DNA of 46,554 nucleotides from Candidatus Odyssella sp. (GTDB lineage Bacteria > Pseudomonadota > Alphaproteobacteria > Bin65). Shown here piece by piece: positions 8,349-16,024 of the stretch; the stretch's first letter is position 1, and the number at the start of each line of letters is the position of its first letter. The stretch lies in contig JAEULD010000107.1 in the NCBI GenBank assembly GCA_016792765.1, positions 1 through 46,554 of the forward strand, read 5' to 3'. The position numbers and the translations under genes were made by a program. The notes under the pieces are model-generated. The model was not told the DNA's origin. It saw nothing but the letters and a program-made list of their open reading frames with translations, and did not search any database.

Positions 8349-8379
8349 TTTATAAATTCCCGGAATGCTATAGATTTGC
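8345..8379. promoter_or_regulatory. Candidate GntR operator/promoter between gntR and ligB
   Basis: The stretch holds TATAAATTC (8351-8359) and ATAGATTTGC (8370-8379), close matches to the two elements in the 6853-6889 array but in swapped order. GCATT (8345-8349) and AATGC (8364-8368) form flanking inverted arms. The position between divergent gntR and ligB fits autoregulation plus control of the dioxygenase. Confidence 0.45.
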
Positions 8380-8439
8380 CTTGAGCGGCGCGGAGGTTAG
8401 TGGAATCCTCGCCGCGGTGCAATTCGAAGGATGCGTTCC

Positions 8440-9291
8440 GTGGCCGAGATCGTTTTCGCCGCCGGGGTTCCGCACGCGCCCGCGATCGTGGGCCTGTTCG
8501 ACAAGGCGACGCCCGAGCAGCAGAAGGTGGTGCGCGACACCTATGCGAGCCTCTCGGCCGAGCTGCGCAAGGCGAAGCCGGACCTCATCATCGTCTTCGC
8601 CAACGATCACATGACGAATTCGCGCGTGCTCGCCTATCCGGATTTCCTGATCGGCATGGCGGCGGAGCATCGCGGCCCGCACGAATGGTTCAAGCCGTGG
8701 ATCGGCTGCCGCGACTACGCCGTCAAGGGCAGCCCCGCGGCGGCCGAGGCGCTGTTCCGCGGCATGACCAGGCGCGACGTGCGCATGTTCGGCAGCCGCG
8801 CGCCGCTGAACTTCGACGACAACGTCTCGGTGCCGAGCGTCCTGCTCGATCTCGACAAGCTCGGCGTGCCGCTGGTGCCGGTGCTGCAGAACTGCACCGT
8901 GCCGCCGATCCCGGACCAGCACCGCTGCTACGAGATCGGCCGGAAGCTCGGCGACCTCGTCCGGAACGACCTGCCCGCCGGCCAGCGCGTCGCGCTGATC
9001 GGCTCGGGCGGCCTCAGCCACGAGCCCGGCGGCGCCCGCTACATGTTCATCGACGAGGCGTTCGACCGCTGGTTCATCGAGCTCTGCGTCGAGGCCGATC
9101 ACGAGCGCATGCTGAAGGAGCTGACGATCGAGAGGATGGAGGCGGCCGGCTCGGGCGGCACCGCGGAGCTGCTGTCGTGGGTCGTCGTCATGGGCGCCAT
9201 CGGCGAGCGGCGCGGGCATTCCTACGGCTACGCGATCTGCTCCGATTTCCGCTGCGGCATCGGCGCCGTCTCGTGGAAGCTTGCGGCCTGA
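8440..9291 (+). CDS. LigB-type extradiol ring-cleavage dioxygenase, catalytic (beta) subunit
   Basis: This 283-residue protein belongs to the class III (LigAB-type) extradiol dioxygenases, Fe(II) enzymes that open catechol-like rings next to the hydroxyls. Metal and acid/base residues are visible: His12 in VPHAP, His57 in FANDHMTN, the His in SGGLSHEPGG and the Glu in GGTAELLSW. GTG at 8440 is preferred because AAGG lies nine bases before it and homologues begin MAEIV; an ATG at 8431 would add three residues. LigA-like alpha follows 14 nt later. The substrate (protocatechuate, gallate or an N-heterocyclic diol) cannot be decided from sequence. Confidence 0.9.
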   Translation: MAEIVFAAGVPHAPAIVGLFDKATPEQQKVVRDTYASLSAELRKAKPDLIIVFANDHMTNSRVLAYPDFLIGMAAEHRGPHEWFKPWIGCRDYAVKGSPAAAEALFRGMTRRDVRMFGSRAPLNFDDNVSVPSVLLDLDKLGVPLVPVLQNCTVPPIPDQHRCYEIGRKLGDLVRNDLPAGQRVALIGSGGLSHEPGGARYMFIDEAFDRWFIELCVEADHERMLKELTIERMEAAGSGGTAELLSWVVVMGAIGERRGHSYGYAICSDFRCGIGAVSWKLAA

Positions 9292-9305
9292 GCGGAGGAA
9301 GCGAA

Positions 9306-9605
9306 ATGGGCCTCGAGAAGTTCGATCCGACGCTGGCCGGGCACGACCTGGTGCAAGACCTCAAATGGAACCCGGCGCTGCGCGCGGAGTTCAAGGCCGA
9401 CGAGAAGGCCGTGCTCGACCGCTATGCGCTCCGCCCCGACGAGCGCCGCGCGATCGAAGCGCGCGACTTCAAGACGCTCTACGCGCTCGGCTTCCACCCC
9501 TATCTCGGCGGCCAGCTCTCGCGCTTCATCTACGGCAACGATGCCGGCGGCGGCGCGCTCGTCGCCAACAAGAAGCTGATCGCGTCGCTGACGGGCGAAC
9601 GCTGA
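9306..9605 (+). CDS. LigA-like alpha subunit of extradiol dioxygenase
   Basis: This small helical protein of 99 residues resembles the LigA subunit that caps the active site of protocatechuate 4,5-dioxygenase. Visible family features are FKADEKAVLDRYALRPDERRAI and LYALGFHPYLGGQLSRFIYG. The start follows a GGAGGAAG ribosome site, 14 nt after ligB. The order catalytic-then-alpha is the reverse of the Sphingobium ligAB operon. It is expected to form a heteromer with the preceding subunit. It is short but well supported by context and sequence. Confidence 0.88.
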   Translation: MGLEKFDPTLAGHDLVQDLKWNPALRAEFKADEKAVLDRYALRPDERRAIEARDFKTLYALGFHPYLGGQLSRFIYGNDAGGGALVANKKLIASLTGER

Positions 9606-9688
9606 GCGACCGGGGCCGGGCGGCCGCCGCCGCAGACGCGATCTTCGGCACCAGCGCGGCGAAGACTTGCAAGGCCTCGCACATGACC

Positions 9689-9712
9689 GCGTGGCCGCGA
9701 TCGAGGCCACGC
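9689..9712. terminator. Hairpin between convergent ligA and M29-like genes
   Basis: GCGTGGCC (9689-9696) pairs perfectly with GGCCACGC (9705-9712) across an 8-nt loop. It lies in the 119-nt gap between two converging genes. There is no U-run on either strand, so a bidirectional stem terminator is possible but not proven. Nothing else was recognised in this gap. Confidence 0.3.
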
Positions 9713-9724
9713 TCGCGACGGGCC

Positions 9725-10900
9725 TCAGACCGGAAACGCCTCGAGCAGATCGACCGGATCGCCGTAGCGCGCGGCGGCTTTGACCACCTCGGGATCGCGC
9801 AGCGACATCAGATAGCCCCGATCGAGGATCGTCTGGTTGCCGGCCGTCACCGTACTGTCGAAGGTGACGAGATCCATGTGGACATGCGGCTCTTCCCAGT
9901 TCGGCATCATGCGGCGGAGATAGGGCGAGGGCTCCGGCCCGTTGATGCCGAAATGCAGCCCGCCCGGCGAATTCGGCCCGGCCGGGTAGATGTCGAAGCG
10001 CGGCGCCTTGGGATTGTGGCCGCAGCCGAGCTCCTCGAGCTTGCCGCCGATCACGAGGTCGCGGATCACCTCGGCCTCCATGCCGCGGCCGTGCACCGCG
10101 ACGACGCGGTCGTCCTTGAACTCGACGCCGATCTTCTCCTCGAACGGCTTCTCGAAGCCGACCGCCCATTGCGCGAACACGACGCCGTTGACCGGCGCGC
10201 GGCGCTGCTCGTCGCCCATAACGTAGGGCTCGTAGAGATTGGGCCCGTGCGTCGGGATGTAGTGGATGTAGCAGCCCGGCTCGTCGGCGTAGTTGTGGCC
10301 GCGCCAGCGGTTGTGGGCGAGCAGCCGGTCGCGCATCGCCTGCGTGTAGGCGATCTCGAACTGCGTGCCGCGCGAATCGGTGAACTTGAGGTCGAAATCG
10401 CCGGCCTTCGGATAGAGCCGCGCGGTGGCGCGGATGATCTCGCCGAGCACGTCGATCGGGAAGCGCGCCTGCGGCGTGTGCCAGAGATCGAGGTTGCGGA
10501 AGAACGTGATCTTGATCCAGCGCTGGCCCTTCTTGCGGAGGCCGATGCAGTAGGGATCGATCACCGACGCGAACCAGGTGGAGACGACGAACGTCGCGCG
10601 CTCGAGGACGGGCTTCGCCTCGTCGGGCACCTCCATGAGCTGGGTCGAGGAGCCCATGTACGAGGCGAACGTGGCGCCGCGCGCCCGCGCGAGGCCGTAG
10701 ACGGCCTGGATCACGCGCGGATCGAGCAGCGGATCGGTGAGCATGACCACGTGGTCGCCGGGCTTGATCGCGAACACCTTGTGGAAATTGTCCATCGCGC
10801 CCTGGAACGCGGCGACGTCGTAGGGCGGGTATTCCGGCGCACGCGGCAGCGCGCGCGCCGTCTTGGAGCGGAGGATGTCGGCAACGGAATTGGGGATCAT
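9725..10900 (-). CDS. M29 aminopeptidase/NicX (2,5-dihydroxypyridine dioxygenase)-superfamily protein
   Basis: This 391-residue protein matches the fold family shared by M29 leucyl aminopeptidases and the ring-opening 2,5-dihydroxypyridine 5,6-dioxygenase NicX. Near the C-terminus EPHVHMDLV gives an H-x-D motif (His341, Asp343), matching the metal-binding pair in both groups, and GCGHNPKAP supplies another candidate ligand. It is the last gene of the ABC-transporter operon, 11 nt after the binding protein. Its placement with ring-cleavage and amide-hydrolysing genes favours a catabolic metalloenzyme over a peptidase, but the sequence alone does not settle it. The nicotinate pathway itself is not present. 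Confidence 0.7.
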   Translation of the reverse strand: MIPNSVADILRSKTARALPRAPEYPPYDVAAFQGAMDNFHKVFAIKPGDHVVMLTDPLLDPRVIQAVYGLARARGATFASYMGSSTQLMEVPDEAKPVLERATFVVSTWFASVIDPYCIGLRKKGQRWIKITFFRNLDLWHTPQARFPIDVLGEIIRATARLYPKAGDFDLKFTDSRGTQFEIAYTQAMRDRLLAHNRWRGHNYADEPGCYIHYIPTHGPNLYEPYVMGDEQRRAPVNGVVFAQWAVGFEKPFEEKIGVEFKDDRVVAVHGRGMEAEVIRDLVIGGKLEELGCGHNPKAPRFDIYPAGPNSPGGLHFGINGPEPSPYLRRMMPNWEEPHVHMDLVTFDSTVTAGNQTILDRGYLMSLRDPEVVKAAARYGDPVDLLEAFPV

Positions 10901-10911
10901 GGTCGCCTCCT

Positions 10912-11934
10912 CTAGCGGCCTTGCAGCATGCGGCCGAACTTGGCCTCGAGATCGTTGTACCACTGGGCCTTCGCCACCTCGGTCTCCGAATCGAACATCG
11001 AGATCTTGCGGCCCTTCAGCATTTTCGCGGTTTCCGTTTCGGGAATGAAAGGATTGCCGCGCTTCGCCACCTTCTCGTAGGCCAGCGCCCCGTCCTTGGA
11101 GCCGAGCCACGCGAGCAGCAGCTTGCCGGCGTTCGGGTTCTTTCCGAATTTCAGCAGCACGCCGTAGAGCGGGCCCACCGGCACCGGCTCGAGGAAGCGC
11201 CATTTCACCGGCGCACCCTTCTCGATCGTCGGCAGCGCGGTGTGGTAGATGCCGTAGATGACGTCGACCTCGCCGGCGCCGACCGACTGCGCCGCGGCAT
11301 AGGTGCTGCGATAGAGCTTCGGCTTCAACGCCGAGAATTTCTGCACCAGCGCCGTCGTCTTCTCCTCGCCCAGGTCGGCGGCGAGGATCACGAAGCCGAT
11401 CGCGCGCGACCAGGTGCCGATGCGGCCCGACCACTTGGCGTCGACGAGCTCGTCGTAGGTCTTCGGCGCCTCGTCGTCTTTCACCTTGTTGGTGTTGTAG
11501 AGGATGCCGAACAACGGCGTCGTGATCGCGATCAGGTATTCGTTCGGCGTGCGGTCCTTCGACGTCTCGACGCCGAGCGACTTCCAATCGACCTTGTGCA
11601 GGAAGCCCGATTCGGCGTGGCGCATGCCGGAGGCGGGGCCGTCGAGCGTGACGTCGGCGGTCGGCCCGCCGGCGCGGCTTTCCTGCGTGATGCGCGCGGT
11701 CTTGGCGGCGCCCGGCACTTCGAGATATTCGGCGGTCTTGATGAACGGAAACGCCTTCTGGAACTCGGCCAGAATGGCGTCGCCCTCGGCGCGCGGCAGG
11801 CTGTCGTACCAGACGACCTTGCCTTCCTTGGCGGCGGCGGCCTTCACCTCGTCGAGCGTCTGGGCGGCGGCCTGCGCGGCGGGCAGCGCGACGATGGCGA
11901 GCGCGGCCAGAAGCGCCGTTCTGCGTGGGATCAT
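10912..11934 (-). CDS. Ferric/AfuA-type ABC transporter substrate-binding protein
   Basis: This 340-residue periplasmic protein opens with a signal peptide (MIPRRTALLAALAIVALPAAQAAAQ) and then EGKVVWYDSLPRAEGDAILAEFQKAFPF, the usual start of type II binding proteins of the FbpA/AfuA group. Despite the iron label, many members bind small organic anions. The Tyr pair of true ferric binders is not evident. It is encoded four genes into an operon with its permease and ATPase but also has its own promoter-like sequence just upstream (11995-12022). It is a likely importer of the substrate handled by the neighbouring OCD-like and M29-like proteins. Confidence 0.9.
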   Translation of the reverse strand: MIPRRTALLAALAIVALPAAQAAAQTLDEVKAAAAKEGKVVWYDSLPRAEGDAILAEFQKAFPFIKTAEYLEVPGAAKTARITQESRAGGPTADVTLDGPASGMRHAESGFLHKVDWKSLGVETSKDRTPNEYLIAITTPLFGILYNTNKVKDDEAPKTYDELVDAKWSGRIGTWSRAIGFVILAADLGEEKTTALVQKFSALKPKLYRSTYAAAQSVGAGEVDVIYGIYHTALPTIEKGAPVKWRFLEPVPVGPLYGVLLKFGKNPNAGKLLLAWLGSKDGALAYEKVAKRGNPFIPETETAKMLKGRKISMFDSETEVAKAQWYNDLEAKFGRMLQGR

Positions 11935-11994
11935 GGTCGTCCTCCCTCGATGTCCGGAATCGGGGCGCTCTTGGCGGCGCCGCTCGGCGAAAAC

Positions 11995-12022
11995 GCTATC
12001 ATCCGTCGCCGGACGGTGTAAA
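11995..12022 (-). promoter_or_regulatory. Promoter of the ABC binding protein with an inverted repeat in the spacer
   Basis: On the minus strand TTTACA (12022-12017) and GATAGC (12000-11995) are 16 bases apart, matching -35 and -10 boxes. The spacer contains CCGTC-CGGC-GACGG, a perfect 5-4-5 inverted repeat (12016-12003), a good place for a repressor. The binding-protein ATG lies about 60 nt downstream. Confidence 0.45.
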
Positions 12023-12043
12023 CGCGCCGCGGCCGCACCCCCG

Positions 12044-13048
12044 TCATGCTTTCATTTCCAAGGACTGGCCGATGCCGGCCTTGCGCGCGGCCTCGTAGAC
12101 CATCGCGCTGGCGCCGACATATTCGAGCGCGGTGCCGCCCGAGCAGAACACCGTGATCTCGCGCGCGTCGCGGCGGCCCGCGATCTTGCCGGCGATGACC
12201 GAGCCGATGTCGCCGGCGACGTGCGCGCGCGCGATCTCGCCCGCGGCGAGCGGGATCATGATCTCGCCCTTCTCGCCCCAGGCCTGGTCGAGATCGTCGA
12301 CGACGACGCGCGCGCGGCGGATCGTCTCGGTGTCCGCCTCGCGCGCGTCGGGATAGTGCATGCCGACGAGATTGCAATGCGTGCCCGGCGCGAGCCACGC
12401 GCCTTCGAGCACCGGCGTCCGCGCGGTCGTCACCGTCACGACGATGTCGGCGCCCTCGGCCGCGGCGCGGCCCGTTCCGACCGCCCTGACCGCGAGGCCG
12501 GGGACGGCGCCGCGCGCCCATTCGGCGAAGCGCGCGCGATTCTCGGCGTTGCGGCTGTAGCAGCGCAGCTCGCGGATCTCGCGCACGGCGGCGAGGCCGA
12601 GCAGCTGCGTGCGCGCGTACTGCCCGGCGCCGATCATGCCCACCGCGGCGGCCTCGGCGCGCGCCATGTGGCGCGTGGCGACCGCGGCCATCGCGCCCGT
12701 CTTCCAGAGGCTCATGCTCTGGCCGTGGATGTGCGCGAGCATCTCGCCGGTCTTGGTGCTCATCAGCGCGATCCAGAGATCGATCGCGCCGCGGCGGTAG
12801 CCGGCCGTATAGAGCGGGATGCCGATGACGCCGAGCCCTTCGAGCACCGCCGCGGCGACTTTCAGCGAAGGGCCGCGGTTGGCCGCGTCGGCGCCGGCCA
12901 TCCAGAAATTCTGGCGCGGCAGGAGCTGCAGCCGGCCCTCGCCCTGCTCGCGATAGGCGCGTTCCACGGCGTCGACGTAGTCGCGCATGCCGACATGGCC
13001 CTCGTCGTGCAGGCGCGCGATGTGGTGCGTGTCGAGAAACAGCGTCAT
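12044..13048 (-). CDS. Ornithine cyclodeaminase/mu-crystallin-family protein
   Basis: This 334-residue protein fits the OCD/mu-crystallin family of NAD(P)-binding enzymes, which includes ornithine cyclodeaminase, ketimine reductases and opine-type enzymes. The N-terminal dimer/substrate part carries SLKVAAA and MSTKTGEMLAHIHGQ, and the nucleotide-binding motif is GMIGAGQYARTQL. The ATG follows the ATPase stop by one base, so it is translated within the transporter operon. Placement inside an ABC operon suggests it acts on an imported amino acid-like or imine compound. Specific activity cannot be assigned, as many family members are not cyclodeaminases. Confidence 0.88.
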   Translation of the reverse strand: MTLFLDTHHIARLHDEGHVGMRDYVDAVERAYREQGEGRLQLLPRQNFWMAGADAANRGPSLKVAAAVLEGLGVIGIPLYTAGYRRGAIDLWIALMSTKTGEMLAHIHGQSMSLWKTGAMAAVATRHMARAEAAAVGMIGAGQYARTQLLGLAAVREIRELRCYSRNAENRARFAEWARGAVPGLAVRAVGTGRAAAEGADIVVTVTTARTPVLEGAWLAPGTHCNLVGMHYPDAREADTETIRRARVVVDDLDQAWGEKGEIMIPLAAGEIARAHVAGDIGSVIAGKIAGRRDAREITVFCSGGTALEYVGASAMVYEAARKAGIGQSLEMKA

Positions 13049-13049
13049 G

Positions 13050-14156
13050 TCAGGTCTTCTCGGGCAAGACGATGCAGCGCGCCGGATCGACCTCGAGCAC
13101 CACCTCGCTGCCCGGCGAAAAAGCGGCGGCGGGATGGCACCAGGCATGGAACTCGGCGCCGCCGGCGGCGATCACGTGATCGGCGAGGCTGCCGAGGAAG
13201 ATCTGCTCGACGACGCGGCCGGCGATGCGGTTGCCGTCGCCCGCCGCGGCGGCGGCCCCCGCCGCGCGCACCGCGATGTCCTCCGGACGGATCGAGACCA
13301 GCACCCTGGCGCCGGTGTCGAGGCCCGCGGGAACCGCGCAGCGCAGGCGGCCGCCCTCGATCTCGACCAGCGCATCCGCGCCGGCGCGCGCGATCCTGCC
13401 GGGGACGAAATTCGTGGAACCGATGAACTCGGCGACGAAGCGCGTGGCGGGCCTGGAATAGATCGTGCGCGGATCGCCCTGCTGGACGATGCGCCCGTTC
13501 TCCATCACCGCGACGACGTCGGACATCGCCAGCGCCTCGGTCTGGTCGTGCGTGACGTAGACGGTCGTGATGCCGAGGCTCTTCTGGATGCGGCGCAGCT
13601 CGAGGCGCATCGATTCGCGCAGCTTGGCGTCGAGGTTGCTCAACGGCTCGTCGAGCAGCAGCACGCGCGGCTCCATCACCAGCGCGCGGGCGAGCGCCAG
13701 CCGCTGCTGCTGCCCGCCGGAAAGCCGCGTGGCCGGGCGGCGCTCGAAGCCCTCCATGCGCACGGTCGCCAGCGCCTTCGCCACGCGCGCGGCGACGTCG
13801 CCCTCGCGCACCCGCTCGCCCGAAACGCGCAGCGGAAAGGCGACGTTCTCGTAGACGTCCATGTGCGGCCAGATCGCGTAGGACTGGAACACCATGCCGA
13901 TCTTGCGCCGGTTGGCCGGCACGAGCAGACGGCGCGCCGAATCGAACACCGCCATGTCGCCGATCGCGATGCGGCCGCTGTCGGGCGTCTCGAGCCCGGC
14001 GATGCTGCGCAGCGTCGTGGTCTTGCCGCAGCCCGACGGCCCGAGCAGCGTGTAGAGCTGGCCCGGCTCGATGCGGAAGCCGACGCCGTCCATCGCGTTC
14101 ACGATGCGGCCGTCGTGCAGCGCGAACCGCTTCTCGAGGGCCTCGGCGGCGAGCAC
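13050..14156 (-). CDS. ABC transporter ATP-binding protein (FbpC/PotA-type)
   Basis: This 368-residue importer ATPase has Walker A (GPSGCGKTTT), Q-loop (MVFQSYAIWPHMD), signature (LSGGQQQRLALARAL), Walker B (VLLLDEPLSNLD) and H-loop (VTHDQTEAL). The C-terminal third is a TOBE-type domain (VSIRPEDIAVRA). The GTG start abuts the permease TGA, with AGGAGG five bases before it, so translation is coupled. It pairs with the fused permease directly upstream and the downstream ferric-type binding protein. Confidence 0.96.
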   Translation of the reverse strand: MLAAEALEKRFALHDGRIVNAMDGVGFRIEPGQLYTLLGPSGCGKTTTLRSIAGLETPDSGRIAIGDMAVFDSARRLLVPANRRKIGMVFQSYAIWPHMDVYENVAFPLRVSGERVREGDVAARVAKALATVRMEGFERRPATRLSGGQQQRLALARALVMEPRVLLLDEPLSNLDAKLRESMRLELRRIQKSLGITTVYVTHDQTEALAMSDVVAVMENGRIVQQGDPRTIYSRPATRFVAEFIGSTNFVPGRIARAGADALVEIEGGRLRCAVPAGLDTGARVLVSIRPEDIAVRAAGAAAAAGDGNRIAGRVVEQIFLGSLADHVIAAGGAEFHAWCHPAAAFSPGSEVVLEVDPARCIVLPEKT

Positions 14157-15881
14157 TCAGGCCTCCTGCCGCGCGCGCGTGAGGCCGGTGAACGCCGCCA
14201 CCAGCCCGCCGAGCACCAGCATCAGGATCACGGCGATCGCCGCGGCCTGCCCCGGCTCGCCCTGGTCCCAGAGGCTGAACAGGATCGTCGAGAGCACCTC
14301 GTTCTGCCGCGCGATCAGCATGACGGCCACCGAGAATTCGCGCAGCGAATGGACGACGAGCCAGATCAGCAGCGCGAAGATCGTGGGCTTCAGCAGCGGA
14401 ACGACGACTCGGCGGATGTTCTGGAGGAACGTGGCGCCCGAGACCGACGCGGCCTCTTCCAGCTCGCGGTGCACCTGGAGCACGCCCGACTGCATCATGC
14501 GCGCGGCCAGCGGCAGGAACACGATGAGATGCCCGAGCGCGATGATCCAGACCGTGCCGTAGATCGGGACGGCGCGCAGGCCGAAGAAGATGAAGACGAG
14601 CGCCACGCCCATCATCAGGAACGGCACGCTGATCGGGATCATCGACATCACGTCGAGGACGCGCACCCAGCGCAGCTTCGAGCGCACGATCGTCCACGCG
14701 ACGAAGAGCGCCAGCGCCGTCGTCGCCAGCGCGGCGACGACCGCGATCACCGTGGAGTTGACGACGCCCTCCCAGATGCGCGGCTGGCCGAGCAGCGTCG
14801 CGTAGGCCTTGAGCGACAATTCGCCGAGCAGCTTGGTCTGGAAGCCCGCGAAATAGGGCACGAGGCTGGTCCACAGCAGCGCCAGGAACGGCAGCACGAC
14901 GGCGAGGAGGAAATACAGCGTCACGAAGGCGGCCGCGACCGAGCGCCAGCGGCCGAGCTTGAAGCGCGTGGCCTTGTAGCCCTTGCCGCTGATCGTGGCG
15001 AAGCGCTCGCTCTGCTGCGTCGCGCGGTAATAGACCCAGAGGCCCAGCGCCAGCAGCACGAACAGCGTGCTGTTGAGCGCCGCGATCTCGCCATAGGCCG
15101 GCAGCCCGTTGGCCGGGTTCATCAGGTTGAAAATCTCGGAGCTCATGACGTTGACGTTGCCGCGCTGGCCGATGACGGCGGGCACGTCGAAGGTCAGCAT
15201 GCCGACGATCATCAGCAACGTCGTGACCGAGAGCAGTGCCGGCACGAGGAACGGGAGCGAGACGCGGCGCAGCGTCTGGCCGAAGGCGGCGCCCGAGGTG
15301 CGGGCGGCCTCTTCGTAGACCGGATCCATGTTGCGCATCGCGGGCGCCAGCATCAGGAACGACGTCGGCACGTAGGCGAGGCCCTGCACGAAGATCATGC
15401 CGGGAAGGTTGAAGATGCTGAACGACTTCACGCCCTCGCCGAACACCGGCGCCAGCAGCGTCGGGACGATGCCGATCGCCGGGCTCATCAGCAGCACCCA
15501 GCCGATCGCGAGCAGCAGGGGCGGCGTGGCCATCGGCATCAGAATGCCGGTGCGGAAGAAGTCGCGGCCCGGCATGTCGGTCCGCTCGACGAGCCAGGCG
15601 AGCGCGGCCGCGAGCGCGATGCCGAACGCGGTGCTGCCGGCGGCGAAGACGAGGGTCTGCCAGACGAGCCGGTAGGAGTACGCGCTGCTCCACACCTTGG
15701 CGAAGTGCGCGAGCGTCCAGCCGTCGCTGAGCGGCAGTCCGGACGGGCGGAAGCTCGCGACAATGACGGTGGCGACCGGAACGACGGTGAGCAGCGCGAG
15801 CAGAATGGCCAGCGCGACCGGCAGCGTGTAGCCGCGCGGAAGATGCTTTCGCGCACGCGGTTCCGCCGCGGCTACGCCCAT
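14157..15881 (-). CDS. ABC transporter permease, two fused membrane domains (FbpB-type)
   Basis: This inner-membrane permease of about 574 residues carries two homologous halves. Each has about six hydrophobic segments and an EAA loop for ATPase contact: EEAARTSGAAFGQTLRRVSL in the first half and EEAASVSGATFLQNIRRVVV in the second. Such fused permeases are typical of ferric/thiamine-type importers. The start is uncertain: ATG at 15881 (MGVAAAEPRARKH) is preferred because the longer frame from ATG 15986 begins inside an AT-rich promoter-like stretch; neither has a good ribosome site. It is the first gene of the unit ending with the M29-like gene. Confidence 0.9.
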   Translation of the reverse strand: MGVAAAEPRARKHLPRGYTLPVALAILLALLTVVPVATVIVASFRPSGLPLSDGWTLAHFAKVWSSAYSYRLVWQTLVFAAGSTAFGIALAAALAWLVERTDMPGRDFFRTGILMPMATPPLLLAIGWVLLMSPAIGIVPTLLAPVFGEGVKSFSIFNLPGMIFVQGLAYVPTSFLMLAPAMRNMDPVYEEAARTSGAAFGQTLRRVSLPFLVPALLSVTTLLMIVGMLTFDVPAVIGQRGNVNVMSSEIFNLMNPANGLPAYGEIAALNSTLFVLLALGLWVYYRATQQSERFATISGKGYKATRFKLGRWRSVAAAFVTLYFLLAVVLPFLALLWTSLVPYFAGFQTKLLGELSLKAYATLLGQPRIWEGVVNSTVIAVVAALATTALALFVAWTIVRSKLRWVRVLDVMSMIPISVPFLMMGVALVFIFFGLRAVPIYGTVWIIALGHLIVFLPLAARMMQSGVLQVHRELEEAASVSGATFLQNIRRVVVPLLKPTIFALLIWLVVHSLREFSVAVMLIARQNEVLSTILFSLWDQGEPGQAAAIAVILMLVLGGLVAAFTGLTRARQEA

Positions 15882-15975
15882 CGACGCACCCGCGCCGGCC
15901 AGCGCAAGGCTGCCGCGCCGATCACCCAACGGCTCCTCCCTCGTCGGCGCCTTCGCGGCGCTCTTCGCGCAGCGA

Positions 15976-15998
15976 GAAATATCCATAGAAATCTAAGC
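15976..15998 (-). promoter_or_regulatory. AT-rich promoter/operator candidate before the ABC operon
   Basis: Minus-strand sequence GCTTAGATTTCTATGGATAT resembles the TATAGATTTCATCGATTTC core of the operator array at 6853-6889. It is the only AT-rich stretch between E1alpha and the permease, so it probably marks a separate promoter for the ABC operon, possibly under the same GntR. Confidence 0.35.
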
Positions 15999-16024
15999 GA
16001 GAGTGGCGGCGCCGCGCGCGGCTG

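Noticed and set aside
9606..9724. A small gene or gene remnant between ligA and the M29-like gene
   Set aside because: No start with ribosome site and no recognisable domain in any frame; only a hairpin is evident.
6920..10900. Nicotinate degradation (nic) cluster
   Set aside because: Only a NicX-superfamily protein and an amide hydrolase fit; there is no NicC monooxygenase, no NicE isomerase and no cytochrome-bearing NicB.
12116..12122. Additional copies of the ATATTCG operator core inside genes (12116, 42039 region)
   Set aside because: They match only one half-site and are explained by coding sequence.
15882..15986. Upstream ATG start for the ABC permease
   Set aside because: It lies inside an AT-rich promoter-like stretch and adds 35 residues of low-complexity sequence before the first membrane helix. 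Kept only as an alternative.
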